A stretch of 64,000 nt of DNA, taken from NCBI GenBank assembly GCA_963975425.1, contig CAXBGS010000018.1, forward strand, positions 62,001 to 126,000, written 5' to 3'. The position numbers were made by a program, and so were the translations under genes. Positions 8,725 to 18,040 of this stretch are shown here, piece after piece. The stretch comes from CAXBGS01 sp963975425. GTDB taxonomy: Bacteria; Planctomycetota; Planctomycetia; Pirellulales; Pirellulaceae. Position 1 is the stretch's first letter. Every line of letters starts with the position of its first letter. The notes under the pieces are model-generated. The model worked only from the letters and a program-made list of their open reading frames with translations, searched no databases and was not told where the DNA came from.

Positions 8725-11667
8725 ATGCAAAAGTTCTCTGCCAAGATGGTCGAACGTGACGTGTCACAAACGCAACCCTTGCCAATCTTGATGCCAAAGT
8801 CTCAGCCACGCTTTCCGCGACTTATCCTGGCCCTGATTTGTCTGATCAGCGGAATCGTTTCACTGCCGTTCCCCGCGTCGCTGCCGCCAGCGTTTTCGCC
8901 CCGGCCGGCGATTGGCGCCGAAGTGCCGCCGCCGGCGCAATCGCCCAAGCCGGACGGTGAAGAGGTCGTCAAGCAAGGCTCTGAGATTTTGGCACAAGGC
9001 ACTTACGCGGAACGTCAACGCGCCACACTTGACCTTTGGCGACGTCGCGAACGGACACGCGACCAAGTACAAGAGGCGACACGAGATAGCGATCCCGAAG
9101 TCGCCCAGCGAGCCAAATGGATCCTGCGTCAGTGGCAACGGGGTGCGTTACCAGGCAACACGCCAGACATTTCGCGGCTGTTGCGGCAAAGCGATGAAAA
9201 CGCCGCGGTCGAAGAACTGCTTGAAGCCGGTCAATTCTCCGCGGCCGTCGTGGCGGTCGAAGAGGTCGCCGGCACGCTGCAGCGAGAAAACGTTCACAGC
9301 AATGCATCGGAGGCTTTGCACCGTCGTTTTCCCATCTACGTGCAAATGGCGATCGAGCAAGAAGCCTTGCCGGAACTCGTTCGTTTGGTCGACTTGGTCG
9401 CCGACAGTAAAGAAATGGCGGTCTGCCGGATTCAGCTGATGCAAATCATCGGAAAGCCCTTTGATGACACATCCCTATTGCCGTCGGCATCGTCCGGCTG
9501 GTCGCTGGCGGAACGACGCGAAGCAACCGTATTGGTGCTTGCCGTGTTGGGGCGGCTCGATGATGCCCTGCGCCAGGCCGAGGCTAGCGGAAGCGACGAA
9601 TTGGTCCGTGTCTGCCGCATGCTAACCGGTTCATGGGACGAAATTGTCACGACGAGTGTCCAGCAAGCGAGGGCGGCCGAGGACGGTTCGCTGGAAAAAA
9701 CGCGTCACTGGTGCCGAGCAATGATTGCCGCCGATCGTGCCGGCAATGTCAACATTTTCGATGAAGCCGTTGCGGCATTGTCATCCGATCAAGCGGAACG
9801 TGACAGCGTGTCGACGAACCTCAGCTGGCAATGTTTGGCTAGCCACGGACAGATCCAACCGGCGCTGAAACTGCTCAACACGATCAACCCGAACGCCGCC
9901 GCCCAAGTCGCGATGGCCGCGTCACGCACGCACGAAGCCTTTGAGATTCTCGGCTATCCGGTCGACGAAGTCGACGAGCACCTATCGCGATGGATCCGTG
10001 AAGCGATCGAGTCACAGCGAGTGCTGCAAAAAGAACCGCGCGGCGGTGGGCGATTGTCGGTCGAAACCAGCAGCCTCTTGATGCTGATGCGTTGCCTATT
10101 GATGGTCGGGCGAGATGACGCGGCATGGCGCATCGCCGACACGTTGTCACGATCGGATGTCCGTGTCGGATCATCATCGATTCGCGATTCCGTCCTGGCA
10201 TCGCTAACGATGGTGCCTTCGCGGTCCGATTGGATTGTCGACCTTGCGGTATTGCCAGGCGAACGCATGATTTCGTCCAAAGCAGAAGCCGCGATTGTCG
10301 AAACGCTGGGCGACACGTCGATGGGCACCTGGAAGATCCTGATGGACGTGATCGCCACCTTGATCCCCGAACGATCATTCGATCAGCGGTTGCGAATCGT
10401 TTACGAATTGTTTCAAGGCAATATCCCCGACGGCTTTGATCCCGACCGCGATTTCAAACGCGTCTATGATCGATTGACGACCGGCAACCAACGTAGCGTG
10501 CGGGGGCGCCTGGTCGTTCCGAATCGGTCTCAGATCAATCAAGAATTTGCCGATTTGTTTACCCAGCACGGCCAAGTCGAATTGGCCACGCAGTGTTTAC
10601 GGCAACTGTTGCAGCAAGGCGAAATGGCCGCCGCACTGGATATCGCCCAGCGTGAACTCGATGGTGGCGATCTGCAGACGGCCAAGACATACCTCAATTT
10701 CATCTGGGATCAGACCGCAACACAAAGTCGAGTCCGCCGCGAGTTCCGGCTCGGTTTCAAAGATGTGCAGTGGGCAACCAAAGCGTTAGTTGGCCAGTGG
10801 ACGGTTGCTCGCCGCGAGGGCGACCGTTTGCGCACTGACGCGTTGACCCAACAAATGCGATTGACGCTGTGCACACCGTCGACCGAACTGCGACGAACCC
10901 TGGCCGGTCATCTGATCGACCAGGACGAGAAAGAGCTTTCCATGGAAGCGTATCGGGCACTGCTGCTGATGACGGCGATGGGCAGTGAAGAGGGAACGGA
11001 GTTCGTGTTCGTGGCCAGCGATTATGCCACGGCTGTTCGCAGCGATGATCCCGTATCGGCGGCACACTGGTTCGACCTGGCAATCAGCGGCACGCTGGAA
11101 TCGACAACCTTTCAGCCGATCTTTTACGTGACGCTGCCGCTATCGGCACGACGAATGTTCATCGAAGCGGCGATTCAATCCGGTGACGCCCAAGCGGCTC
11201 GTCATCACGTTGGGCGGCTGACACAACTCGACCCGATGGACATCGATTTTGCCGAACGACTGTTGCCGAAAATGCGTTCATCAGGCATGCAAGAACTCGC
11301 CGATGCCACGTTCGACGCACTTTTCGAAACCGGCCAACAATTCATGCGTGACTTTCCGTTTCATGCGACGACCAGTAACAACTTGGCCTGGGTGGCGGCG
11401 ATGAACCAGCGACGTCTCGATGAAGCGCTGCCGCTGGTTCGACGAGCCGTCGAACGCGAACCCGATAGCGCGATTTACCGCGACACGTTGGCCGAAGTGC
11501 TGTTTCAAAGGGGCCGAATCAAGGAAGCACTGCAGATCGAACAAGCGTGCATCCTGGACGATCCCGGTCAATGGCATCTGCACCAACAGGTTCAAAAGTA
11601 TCAAGCCGCTTTGGCTGACGAAGCCGAATCAGCATCGCCCGCTGCCGTCCCCGCTGCGATCGATTGA
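8725..11667 (+). CDS. Large exported TPR-like repeat protein
   Basis: 980 residues. The first ~65 residues contain a membrane/signal segment (RLILALICLISGIVSLPFPA), so export is likely; in-frame ATGs at 8746 and 8791 are alternative starts and would shorten the n-region. The rest is almost wholly helical, with helix-pair repeats through the protein and a clear TPR stretch near the end (NLAWVAAMNQRRLDEALPLV, YRDTLAEVLFQRGRIKEALQ). No catalytic domain is seen. Probably a periplasmic protein-interaction scaffold. Monocistronic on the plus strand between divergent and convergent neighbours. Confidence 0.75.
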   Translation: MQKFSAKMVERDVSQTQPLPILMPKSQPRFPRLILALICLISGIVSLPFPASLPPAFSPRPAIGAEVPPPAQSPKPDGEEVVKQGSEILAQGTYAERQRATLDLWRRRERTRDQVQEATRDSDPEVAQRAKWILRQWQRGALPGNTPDISRLLRQSDENAAVEELLEAGQFSAAVVAVEEVAGTLQRENVHSNASEALHRRFPIYVQMAIEQEALPELVRLVDLVADSKEMAVCRIQLMQIIGKPFDDTSLLPSASSGWSLAERREATVLVLAVLGRLDDALRQAEASGSDELVRVCRMLTGSWDEIVTTSVQQARAAEDGSLEKTRHWCRAMIAADRAGNVNIFDEAVAALSSDQAERDSVSTNLSWQCLASHGQIQPALKLLNTINPNAAAQVAMAASRTHEAFEILGYPVDEVDEHLSRWIREAIESQRVLQKEPRGGGRLSVETSSLLMLMRCLLMVGRDDAAWRIADTLSRSDVRVGSSSIRDSVLASLTMVPSRSDWIVDLAVLPGERMISSKAEAAIVETLGDTSMGTWKILMDVIATLIPERSFDQRLRIVYELFQGNIPDGFDPDRDFKRVYDRLTTGNQRSVRGRLVVPNRSQINQEFADLFTQHGQVELATQCLRQLLQQGEMAAALDIAQRELDGGDLQTAKTYLNFIWDQTATQSRVRREFRLGFKDVQWATKALVGQWTVARREGDRLRTDALTQQMRLTLCTPSTELRRTLAGHLIDQDEKELSMEAYRALLLMTAMGSEEGTEFVFVASDYATAVRSDDPVSAAHWFDLAISGTLESTTFQPIFYVTLPLSARRMFIEAAIQSGDAQAARHHVGRLTQLDPMDIDFAERLLPKMRSSGMQELADATFDALFETGQQFMRDFPFHATTSNNLAWVAAMNQRRLDEALPLVRRAVEREPDSAIYRDTLAEVLFQRGRIKEALQIEQACILDDPGQWHLHQQVQKYQAALADEAESASPAAVPAAID

Positions 11668-11697
11668 CCACTGGCGAAACCGTCGACATCGCCGAAA

Positions 11698-12372
11698 TTA
11701 AAAACGCAGATGAAAGCTGCTCGATGGGCGGTGGTGACGGGAACGATAGTAATGATGGGGCGGTGCGTAGTGCGGCACGACGTGATGTTCGCGAACGATG
11801 ATCGGTGTCGTGACGTGTTCGTAGACGACCGGTGGCTGGACGGGAGTGACGATCGGTCGAGCCACCGTTTGGCCTGCCGCGGGTGCCGATTGCAAAGCTG
11901 AAATGACCGATTCGCTGACGCCTTGCTGGTGCAGCCCAATGATGTCGGGAACACGCAACTGCTGGGCGAACCCACGTTGATGGACCTGATTCAAAATCAC
12001 CTGGTCGCTCAACCCGCTGCGGCTCATGTTCACGACGTCGTTGATCGTCACGGCGGACTGAACTTGAGCGATCTGTTGCTGTTGTTGTTGGTAATAGTAT
12101 TGCTGGTTTCGAATCGCGTTCTCTTTATCCGCGGCATCCCCCAGCACGCCGCCAGTAACCGCTCCCACCAGACCGCCAATCACGGCGCCCGCACCGGCTT
12201 CGCCATTGTTGTCGCCGATCAAACCGCCGGCGACTGCGCCGGCTAGTCCACCCAGGGTCGCACCGCGTTGCTTGCCGACTTGTGCCGATGCGGTCTGACA
12301 AAAAATCGAGGCGAGCGCCAACACGGTCAACGATTGAAAAAACGCATGCTGAACGAAGGTGCGTGACGTCAT
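11698..12372 (-). CDS. Glycine-zipper secreted protein
   Basis: 224 residues from the ATG at 12372, which opens directly into a signal peptide (MTSRTFVQHAFFQSLTVLAL, cleavage after TASA). Residues about 40-90 form glycine-zipper repeats (GGLAGAVAGGLIGDNN, GAVIGGLVGAVTGG), as in outer-membrane-associated YMGG/Gly-zipper proteins. A Gln-rich stretch (YYYQQQQQQI) and a helical region with the motif SGLSDQVILNQV follow, and the C-terminus is His/Pro/Tyr-rich. Probably envelope-associated; function unknown. Convergent with the TPR-like gene, with a 30-bp gap. Confidence 0.75.
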   Translation of the reverse strand: MTSRTFVQHAFFQSLTVLALASIFCQTASAQVGKQRGATLGGLAGAVAGGLIGDNNGEAGAGAVIGGLVGAVTGGVLGDAADKENAIRNQQYYYQQQQQQIAQVQSAVTINDVVNMSRSGLSDQVILNQVHQRGFAQQLRVPDIIGLHQQGVSESVISALQSAPAAGQTVARPIVTPVQPPVVYEHVTTPIIVREHHVVPHYAPPHHYYRSRHHRPSSSFHLRF

Positions 12373-12755
12373 ATCTGGTTCCGTCCTTGGATCCAAAATT
12401 TTGGGAAATGTCTGGTACGTGTCTCAGTGATAGAAAGCTGACCTCACATGTGGCAATCCCAAACCGGGGATGGATTCGGCGGAAGCTCGAACGCGATGGC
12501 GAAACGGATCAAGCGAAAGTCGAGAGGTGAAACGCCCATCTTTGCGCTGGATACGCCGTGGCGCGCTGGATACGCCGTGGCGCGTCGGCTTCGCTGGTCA
12601 ACGTCGTCTGGTTTCACGCGGTTGTTTCATGCCGGTGATCTGTCTCACAGCGTCACTCTGGCCTACAGCGTATTGGTGAACCCAGCGTACTGGTGAACCC
12701 AGCGTTGGGGCCCCCAGAATTGGTGAACCTCAGACGGACACCACCAGCGCAATTT
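12373..12755. repeat. Intergenic stretch with two short tandem repeats
   Basis: No gene is supported in this stretch between nrdR and the glycine-zipper gene. It holds a perfect 19-bp duplication (GCGCTGGATACGCCGTGGC at 12544-12562 and 12563-12581) and a 17-bp duplication differing at one base (12670-12686 and 12687-12703, core TTGGTGAACCCAGC), with a third partial copy near 12718-12728. A short frame crossing the first repeat is not protein-like. Confidence 0.7.
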
Positions 12756-13262
12756 TTACTCCGCAGACGCGGCGGGAATCGGATCGGTCACATCCGAAGG
12801 CGGCACCACCTTGGTTCGATCAATGGCGGAAATCGCCTTGATGAAATCTTTGACGTCGTGAAATTCCCGATAGACGCTCGCGAATCGAATGTAGGCCACG
12901 TCGTCGAGGTTCGCCAAGTGTCGCATCACGATTTCACCCAACTGGTCCGTCGACAGCTCGTCCTCAAATGTGGCATAGACGTCCGCCTCGATGCTTTGGA
13001 CGACCTCTTCAATTTTTGCGCTATTGATCGGCCGCTTGGAACAAGCACGCTCGATTCCGCGTCGAATCTTTTCTCGATCGATCGGTTCTCGCGTCTGGTC
13101 ACGTTTGACGACGCGCACGGTGACCTGTTCGATTCGTTCACGGGTCGCGAAACGACGATTGCAGGCGGTGCAAACGCGTTTTCGTCGTATCACATATCCT
13201 TCCTTGATCGCACGAGTATCCAGCACTCGGTCGTCGTCACGATGACAGTAAGGACAACGCAT
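12756..13262 (-). CDS. nrdR: Transcriptional repressor NrdR
   Basis: Zinc-finger/ATP-cone repressor of ribonucleotide reductase genes. Begins MRCPYCHRDDDRVLDTR, the canonical NrdR start, so ATG 13262 is chosen over a 69-residue longer frame. Zinc ligands C3, C6, C31 and C34 (RVCTACNRRF) are present. The ATP-cone domain follows (about 46-136: VVKRDQTREPIDREKIRRGI, TDQLGEIVMRHLANLDDVAY). The tail RFASVYREFHDVKDFIK is typical. 168 residues, slightly longer than the usual 150-160. No nrd genes lie in this window, so its targets are elsewhere. Alone in its transcription unit. Confidence 0.95.
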   Translation of the reverse strand: MRCPYCHRDDDRVLDTRAIKEGYVIRRKRVCTACNRRFATRERIEQVTVRVVKRDQTREPIDREKIRRGIERACSKRPINSAKIEEVVQSIEADVYATFEDELSTDQLGEIVMRHLANLDDVAYIRFASVYREFHDVKDFIKAISAIDRTKVVPPSDVTDPIPAASAE

Positions 13263-13756
13263 GAAATTCCTATAAGACGTTGGGACGCCGACGCCGGGGG
13301 CTATCGCCAGAGTCGCGACGGCACCTGAATCAACCTGCAGCACGTTCGGAAGTCGACAAACGACCGAGATGATATGCTGATATAGTATTGTTGGCGCGAG
13401 AGGCCGGTCGCAAGGGGTTACTCGTCGTCGACGCGAACCGAGACGCGATCTGAGACGCGATCTCGTCAATCCACATCGTTGCGAAATCCGAGCATCAAGA
13501 GGTGTGTTTTACCAACCGCGACACGTACGCAGCGGGGGCATCCAGCAATACCCGGCGAGCTGGCCGCTTGCGACTTATCGAGGCCCGACAATCACGCGTT
13601 CGTTAACACTAGAATGTCAGATGGCGAAAACGGGCGATGACAGCAAAGATAACGTTCTTTTGAGAACCGTTTCTTGAAGAACGTTTGTTTCAGGAACAGT
13701 CACTTGAACGATATTCGTGTGGAATCGCCGCAATATTAGTGGGAGGCAGCACCGCC
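13263..13756. other. Divergent intergenic region without a gene
   Basis: The 494 bp between nrdR (minus) and the GYF-domain gene (plus) contain no frame with protein-like composition. The AT-rich core around 13370-13390 (ATATGCTGATATAGTATTG) is the best candidate for the nrdR promoter. GGGAGG at 13740-13745 is the ribosome-binding site of the downstream GTG start. Confidence 0.5.
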
Positions 13757-14146
13757 GTGGCGGAGTGGTACATCAAGAATACGGATCCGAACGGCGCGCC
13801 CGAGCGAGGTCCGTATCGTCCCAACGAACTGTTAGATCTCGTCCGCGCCGGCGATGTGGTTCCCGGGACGATTATCCGCAAGGATGATTCCGCTTGGTTT
13901 ATGGCCGGTGACGTGGGCGGTCTGTTCGAGGCCGCCAGGCGGCCGACCATCAAACACTTCTGTCCGCACTGCAAAGCGTCCGTCCCCGAACCACCTTGCT
14001 CGTGTCCCAAGTGCGAAGCCCATCTGACTCGCACGCGTGAAGAGATCACCGAGAACTCGATTGCCTCGGACTCTGATCGAGACGTGCCAGGCAAGGGACA
14101 AAGCGTTCAAGCTTGGCTAAGAAAAAAGGTTGGCAAGAAGAAGTGA
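13757..14146 (+). CDS. GYF_2-domain protein with zinc-ribbon tail
   Basis: 129 residues from GTG 13757, which lies 11 bp after a GGGAGG ribosome-binding site and starts right before the domain; the longer frame from 13685 adds 24 residues with no signal. Residues 1-60 match the GYF_2/DUF4339 pattern (MAEWYIKN, ERGPYRPNELLDLVRAGDV, IIRKDDSAWFMAGDV), a peptide-binding fold common in planctomycetes. A cysteine cluster follows (FCPHCKASVPEPPCSCPKC) that looks like a zinc ribbon, then a basic tail (RKKVGKKK). No membrane segment, so probably cytoplasmic. Partner unknown. Confidence 0.8.
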   Translation: MAEWYIKNTDPNGAPERGPYRPNELLDLVRAGDVVPGTIIRKDDSAWFMAGDVGGLFEAARRPTIKHFCPHCKASVPEPPCSCPKCEAHLTRTREEITENSIASDSDRDVPGKGQSVQAWLRKKVGKKK

Positions 14147-14204
14147 TTGATACTTGATTCTTGACACTTGCCATTGGCAGTTCCGTTCAGCTTAGCCACG
14201 GGAA

Positions 14205-15494
14205 TTAGTACTTCAGTTCGGCACCCAAGTTGAAACCGAAGACAAAGAAGTCGCTGCCGTCATCGATACTCGATTGGTACACCAAGTCGAGCAGGCTGTA
14301 CGAAACGGTTCCCGGTTGAGTCGCTGCGGAGGCAACCTGGGTGACATACCACATTTCTGTACCTGCACGAACCGAGAGCATTTCGCCCAACTGGTATCGA
14401 ATCCCCGATCCTAGCTCGAATACACCCGCGATACCGCCGGAGGTATCACGCGTGGTGATCTGGGTAACACCTTCGTTGATCGCTTGAAAGTCGGCTTCAG
14501 CATTGTTGTAGTAGATACCGGCTCGAGCACGGAAATCCGAATAGGCGAACAGACCGACCGGATAGAGCAAGTCGAGTCCGATCTGACCACCGACCATGCG
14601 GTTCTGCGTCGTCGATGCGGCCAATGCCGTTTGGGCTGCGGTGTTGACACCCGAAAACACCATTGTTTCGTCGTACTCGATGTAGCGGCCACCGATAAGG
14701 ATCTTGGCGACGTCCCAGCCGACAAGCGTTCGGTTTCCTTCGATGCTCCAGTACTCCGCTTCCAACGATTGCGTTTGCGTCGTCATGTCTTCGAAAGCAG
14801 GAATATTGCTTAGGAACAAGGTACGCGACGGCGTCGTTGGCGGGCCATAAATCGTTCCCAGTCCGCCGCCGGCATTGCTAAACGTCGATGCCGTGTTCCA
14901 TTCGATGGGCGTGACCAAGGTCATTTCGTAACCGTTAACACAGTTGGGCAAGGACCCGATCGTGATTCGCGATGCCCACTCGTAGTCATAGTCGTCGAAT
15001 CCAAAGTTTCGGCTAAGCCCACGACCAGCGTCTTCGCGTTCCATGTACAGCCCTTCGACCATCGCATAGCAATACGGATCGCATGGGACGCCACAGGCGT
15101 TGTTGCCGCATGCATACGAGCTGCCATAATCGCCGAAGGATTCGCCGTAGGCCGAGTAGGCACCACACGATCCGCCACAACTGGTGCCGCATGATTGGCA
15201 ACCGACTTGCTGAATCGTCCCTTGACCGTTGATGGCCGCCCCGATCGAGCCTGGTCGGTCGGCAGCGGTCGGAACCTGCGACGCCTGCATCACCTGGTAG
15301 GCTTGGCCGTTGTTGATGTATTGGCCTGCTTGGGTGACGTTGCCTCGGCCGGCCGAGGTTGCCCGTGCCGTCGCCTGTGCAGCAGCATCACTGACCGCGA
15401 CGGACGCGAACAGCACCAGTGCAAGTGCCATCGTCAGCGGGCTGCAATACCGAAAGCGCCGGTCAGTGTTGGGCATGATTGTTTGGATCGTCAT
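14205..15494 (-). CDS. Outer-membrane beta-barrel protein (BBP7-like)
   Basis: About 429 residues from ATG 15494 with signal peptide (LTMALALVLFASVAVSDAAA); further in-frame starts upstream add non-exported sequence. A Gly/Cys/Tyr-rich segment follows (CQSCGTSCGGSCGAYSAYG, CGNNACGVPCDPYCYA), then alternating strands typical of a barrel (WDVAKILIGGRYIEYDETM, VELGSGIRYQLGEMLSVRAG-like patterns) ending in FFVFGFNLGAELKY, an aromatic-ended C-terminal strand. The Cys-rich head plus barrel resembles planctomycete BBP7-type proteins; the name is family-level only. It lies 126 bp downstream of the CpaC-N-like gene on the same strand. Confidence 0.72.
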   Translation of the reverse strand: MTIQTIMPNTDRRFRYCSPLTMALALVLFASVAVSDAAAQATARATSAGRGNVTQAGQYINNGQAYQVMQASQVPTAADRPGSIGAAINGQGTIQQVGCQSCGTSCGGSCGAYSAYGESFGDYGSSYACGNNACGVPCDPYCYAMVEGLYMEREDAGRGLSRNFGFDDYDYEWASRITIGSLPNCVNGYEMTLVTPIEWNTASTFSNAGGGLGTIYGPPTTPSRTLFLSNIPAFEDMTTQTQSLEAEYWSIEGNRTLVGWDVAKILIGGRYIEYDETMVFSGVNTAAQTALAASTTQNRMVGGQIGLDLLYPVGLFAYSDFRARAGIYYNNAEADFQAINEGVTQITTRDTSGGIAGVFELGSGIRYQLGEMLSVRAGTEMWYVTQVASAATQPGTVSYSLLDLVYQSSIDDGSDFFVFGFNLGAELKY

Positions 15495-15619
15495 GATCGA
15501 ACCTCGTTGACTCTCGTAGCGGAACGGTAACCGCATATTGATGAATCGATGGGAATTGGGAACGGTAACTTTGTGACCGGCGGCTCGTCGCCGAACCACC
15601 TTGATAAACAGACCTGATT

Positions 15620-17767
15620 TCAACGAACTTGGATCTCGTCACGAACGGGAATCAAACACGTCTTTCGGATCATTCGAACTATTTGTTTGGCGGTCTCTTC
15701 GCTATCGCAATAGCCGGTGACTTCCAAACGATCTTGCAACTGCTGCACGTAGACATGGCTGGTCGGAAAAGCACGACGAATCGATTCATTCAACACGGTC
15801 GTCTTGTCGGCGAACCCGTCTTTCGAGGCCGCCTTGTCTTCGACGTGAACTTCGAAGCGACGTACTCGCGTCGGCGACGAATCAGTGGTGTCAGCCCATA
15901 CCACCAGTCGAGTCACACCATTGCCGGTGCCGATTAGTTTCAATTGGTTCGGTCCCGCCGCGAACGCCTGGCAGACGTTCTTGTCGCCCACGGCGACGCG
16001 ACGAACGTGCCCACCGATCGTCAATGATCGAACTTGTGCGCGAGACATGAACAAGGCCGCAGGCTTCGGTTCGTCCGCGACACTGGGCGTTGCTTCGAAG
16101 ACCGCGATCGCGTCGTCCATTTCTAGGGTTGGCGCCTCAGCACGTTGCACGGCGGATACCGGTGCCGGGCTGGACGCGGATTGGCCGCCACGCACGACCG
16201 CGATCGGAGGCGAGTCAACGGCGACGGGCGAACGATAACGTTGCCGGTTCAAACTCGGTTCGGGCTGCGCGACGGGTCCGGCCACAACGGGCTCATCCCG
16301 ATAAATTGCCTTGGGAGCCGGCTGCAACGCTTCGGGCATTTCAGCGGTACCCTGTTCATCGCCCAGCGTCAGTGGCGAAATCGGTTGGTCCGCGACGACC
16401 GGCCCTGCGGCAGATGCCAGTGGCGCCTGAACGGTCGGATCGGCGATCACTGCGTTGGGCAATTCACTGAGGTCCGGCGCGAGCGTCGATTCGGGCATCG
16501 GCGCCGGTTGCGACGAAGCGACCGAGTCGGACGACTCGACCGCAGAGGGTGAATCAAGAGGCTGCGGCACAGCTTCGGTGCTCGCATCGGCAATGGGCTC
16601 TGACACCGTGAACGGTTCCGCCATCGCAATCGGCTTGGCGGCTCCCACCGACTCAGCAATCGCAATCGGTTCTGCAACCGCGATCGGCGGGGCAACGTTC
16701 GCCGCCGAGACACCATCGGCCGACGGCAAGGCAGCGAGTGCTTGATCCTCTGTGTTCTCAATCACTTGCGGCAAATCTTCGCCCGAAGGTGCCGATTCAC
16801 GGTTCATTTCGCCGTCAGGCTCGGTCGCGGAATTGAGGTCCCATTGAACCGGCTCCGCCGCAACAACCAATTCTGATACGCGACGTTCCTCGGCCTGCTC
16901 GCTGGTGGCGTCTTTATCCGAGATCGAGAAAAAGATCGGCTGCGACTCGGCGATCGGTTCACGACCGTCACGGGCGTCCGCAGTAAGCTGGATGTTCTCA
17001 TCACTCGGTGCTCTCGCCGAGTCCATGCTTGGGGCCGGTTTCAGTGTAGACGCCGTCACGTCCGACGATACGGAACCGAATCCGGGGGCCGCTTTCAAAA
17101 CGGGTGCAGCCGGTAGACCGGGCGCGGTACCCGGCACGTTCATCAGCGCGGGCGCATTGACCGCAGATAGGTTCGCATCGCCAGGCTGACCGCCGGCTTG
17201 ATTGCTCGACGGAGCAACGTTCATCTTCGGATCAAATGCCGGGATCAGCAGCTGAGGTTCTGACGAACCGCCTGCGACCGACCGCGAATGCATCGGCTTT
17301 AGCTGAGCGGCATCTGTATTGATCAAGTCGGGATTGTGATGATGCTCGGACCCGATCAGCGGATTCGTGCGAACGGCGGCGGGTGGGACCTGATCAATCA
17401 CAATCGATGACGGACGAACCCGGATCGGGTCTTCGCCAATCGTGTTCAGACCGATCGGCGCGCCGGTCGGTCGCAGCCGGATCGCTGGTTGCGCGTCGCC
17501 AGAAGCCAAGCGAATCGAAGCCTCCGCGGCAGCCCGAGGCGGCTGATAAAACGGATTACTTTTGACATGACCGTTGGACTGAGTCGTCACGGGCAGCGGC
17601 GGCAAGGCGCCTCGCGAGACGAAACCTGGGTTGGCCGCCGTCGCAATCATGCTGCTGCCAGCGCCGATGCTGGATCCGACGACCAGGGCCGCTATCAGAG
17701 CCAACCGCTTCTTACGTGAAGTCGTCTCTGATGTTTCGATGGTCGTTTTGTTCGTTGCCTTACGCAT
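15620..17767 (-). CDS. Secreted protein with CpaC/pilus N-terminal-like and BON-like C-terminus
   Basis: 715 residues from ATG 17767 (MRKATNKTTIET), with a signal/membrane segment (RLALIAALVVGSSIGAGSSM). Residues about 50-520 are low-complexity, Pro/Ala/Ser/Glu-rich, with imperfect VAEPIAIAES-type repeats. The conserved part is C-terminal: about 545-640 resembles the pilus-formation N-terminal domain of CpaC/RcpA secretins (RAQVRSLTIGGHVRRVAVGD, GPNQLKLIGTGNGVTRLVVW), and the last ~75 residues resemble a BON/secretin-associated domain. No secretin barrel is present. It may anchor or gate an envelope complex with the barrel protein encoded downstream. Confidence 0.7.
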   Translation of the reverse strand: MRKATNKTTIETSETTSRKKRLALIAALVVGSSIGAGSSMIATAANPGFVSRGALPPLPVTTQSNGHVKSNPFYQPPRAAAEASIRLASGDAQPAIRLRPTGAPIGLNTIGEDPIRVRPSSIVIDQVPPAAVRTNPLIGSEHHHNPDLINTDAAQLKPMHSRSVAGGSSEPQLLIPAFDPKMNVAPSSNQAGGQPGDANLSAVNAPALMNVPGTAPGLPAAPVLKAAPGFGSVSSDVTASTLKPAPSMDSARAPSDENIQLTADARDGREPIAESQPIFFSISDKDATSEQAEERRVSELVVAAEPVQWDLNSATEPDGEMNRESAPSGEDLPQVIENTEDQALAALPSADGVSAANVAPPIAVAEPIAIAESVGAAKPIAMAEPFTVSEPIADASTEAVPQPLDSPSAVESSDSVASSQPAPMPESTLAPDLSELPNAVIADPTVQAPLASAAGPVVADQPISPLTLGDEQGTAEMPEALQPAPKAIYRDEPVVAGPVAQPEPSLNRQRYRSPVAVDSPPIAVVRGGQSASSPAPVSAVQRAEAPTLEMDDAIAVFEATPSVADEPKPAALFMSRAQVRSLTIGGHVRRVAVGDKNVCQAFAAGPNQLKLIGTGNGVTRLVVWADTTDSSPTRVRRFEVHVEDKAASKDGFADKTTVLNESIRRAFPTSHVYVQQLQDRLEVTGYCDSEETAKQIVRMIRKTCLIPVRDEIQVR

Positions 17768-17906
17768 GCCGCGTCCTTGCGTCCGAATCAGGTGCTCGGG
17801 TGTACCCCCCATGTTTGGCACACCAGCCGGCGATAGTGCTCGCGCACCAATTCGTCGGATGCATTACGTATCGGATACGCATTGCCGCGACATTAACGAT
17901 TCTGCA

Positions 17907-17978
17907 GGTTCGTCCAAACGTGCCGGTTCGTCCTAAGGTGCCGGTTCATCCAAACGTGCCGGTTCGACCAAAGGCACT
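17907..17978 (+). repeat. 18-bp tandem repeat, 4 copies
   Basis: Unit GGTTCGTCCAAACGTGCC at 17907, with diverged copies at 17925, 17943 and 17961. It lies in the 273-bp gap between the SpoU gene and the upstream start of the gene at 17767. No gene is seen in this gap. Confidence 0.85.
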
Positions 17979-18040
17979 GACCATGCAAATTGCATCGGTT
18001 GGAACATAGCTGACCGATGAACGAGCCGTGTTTCACGCGG

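Noticed and set aside
13374..13391. NrdR-box-like AT-rich site upstream of nrdR
   Set aside because: It matches the consensus poorly and only one copy is seen, so it is described only as a promoter candidate.
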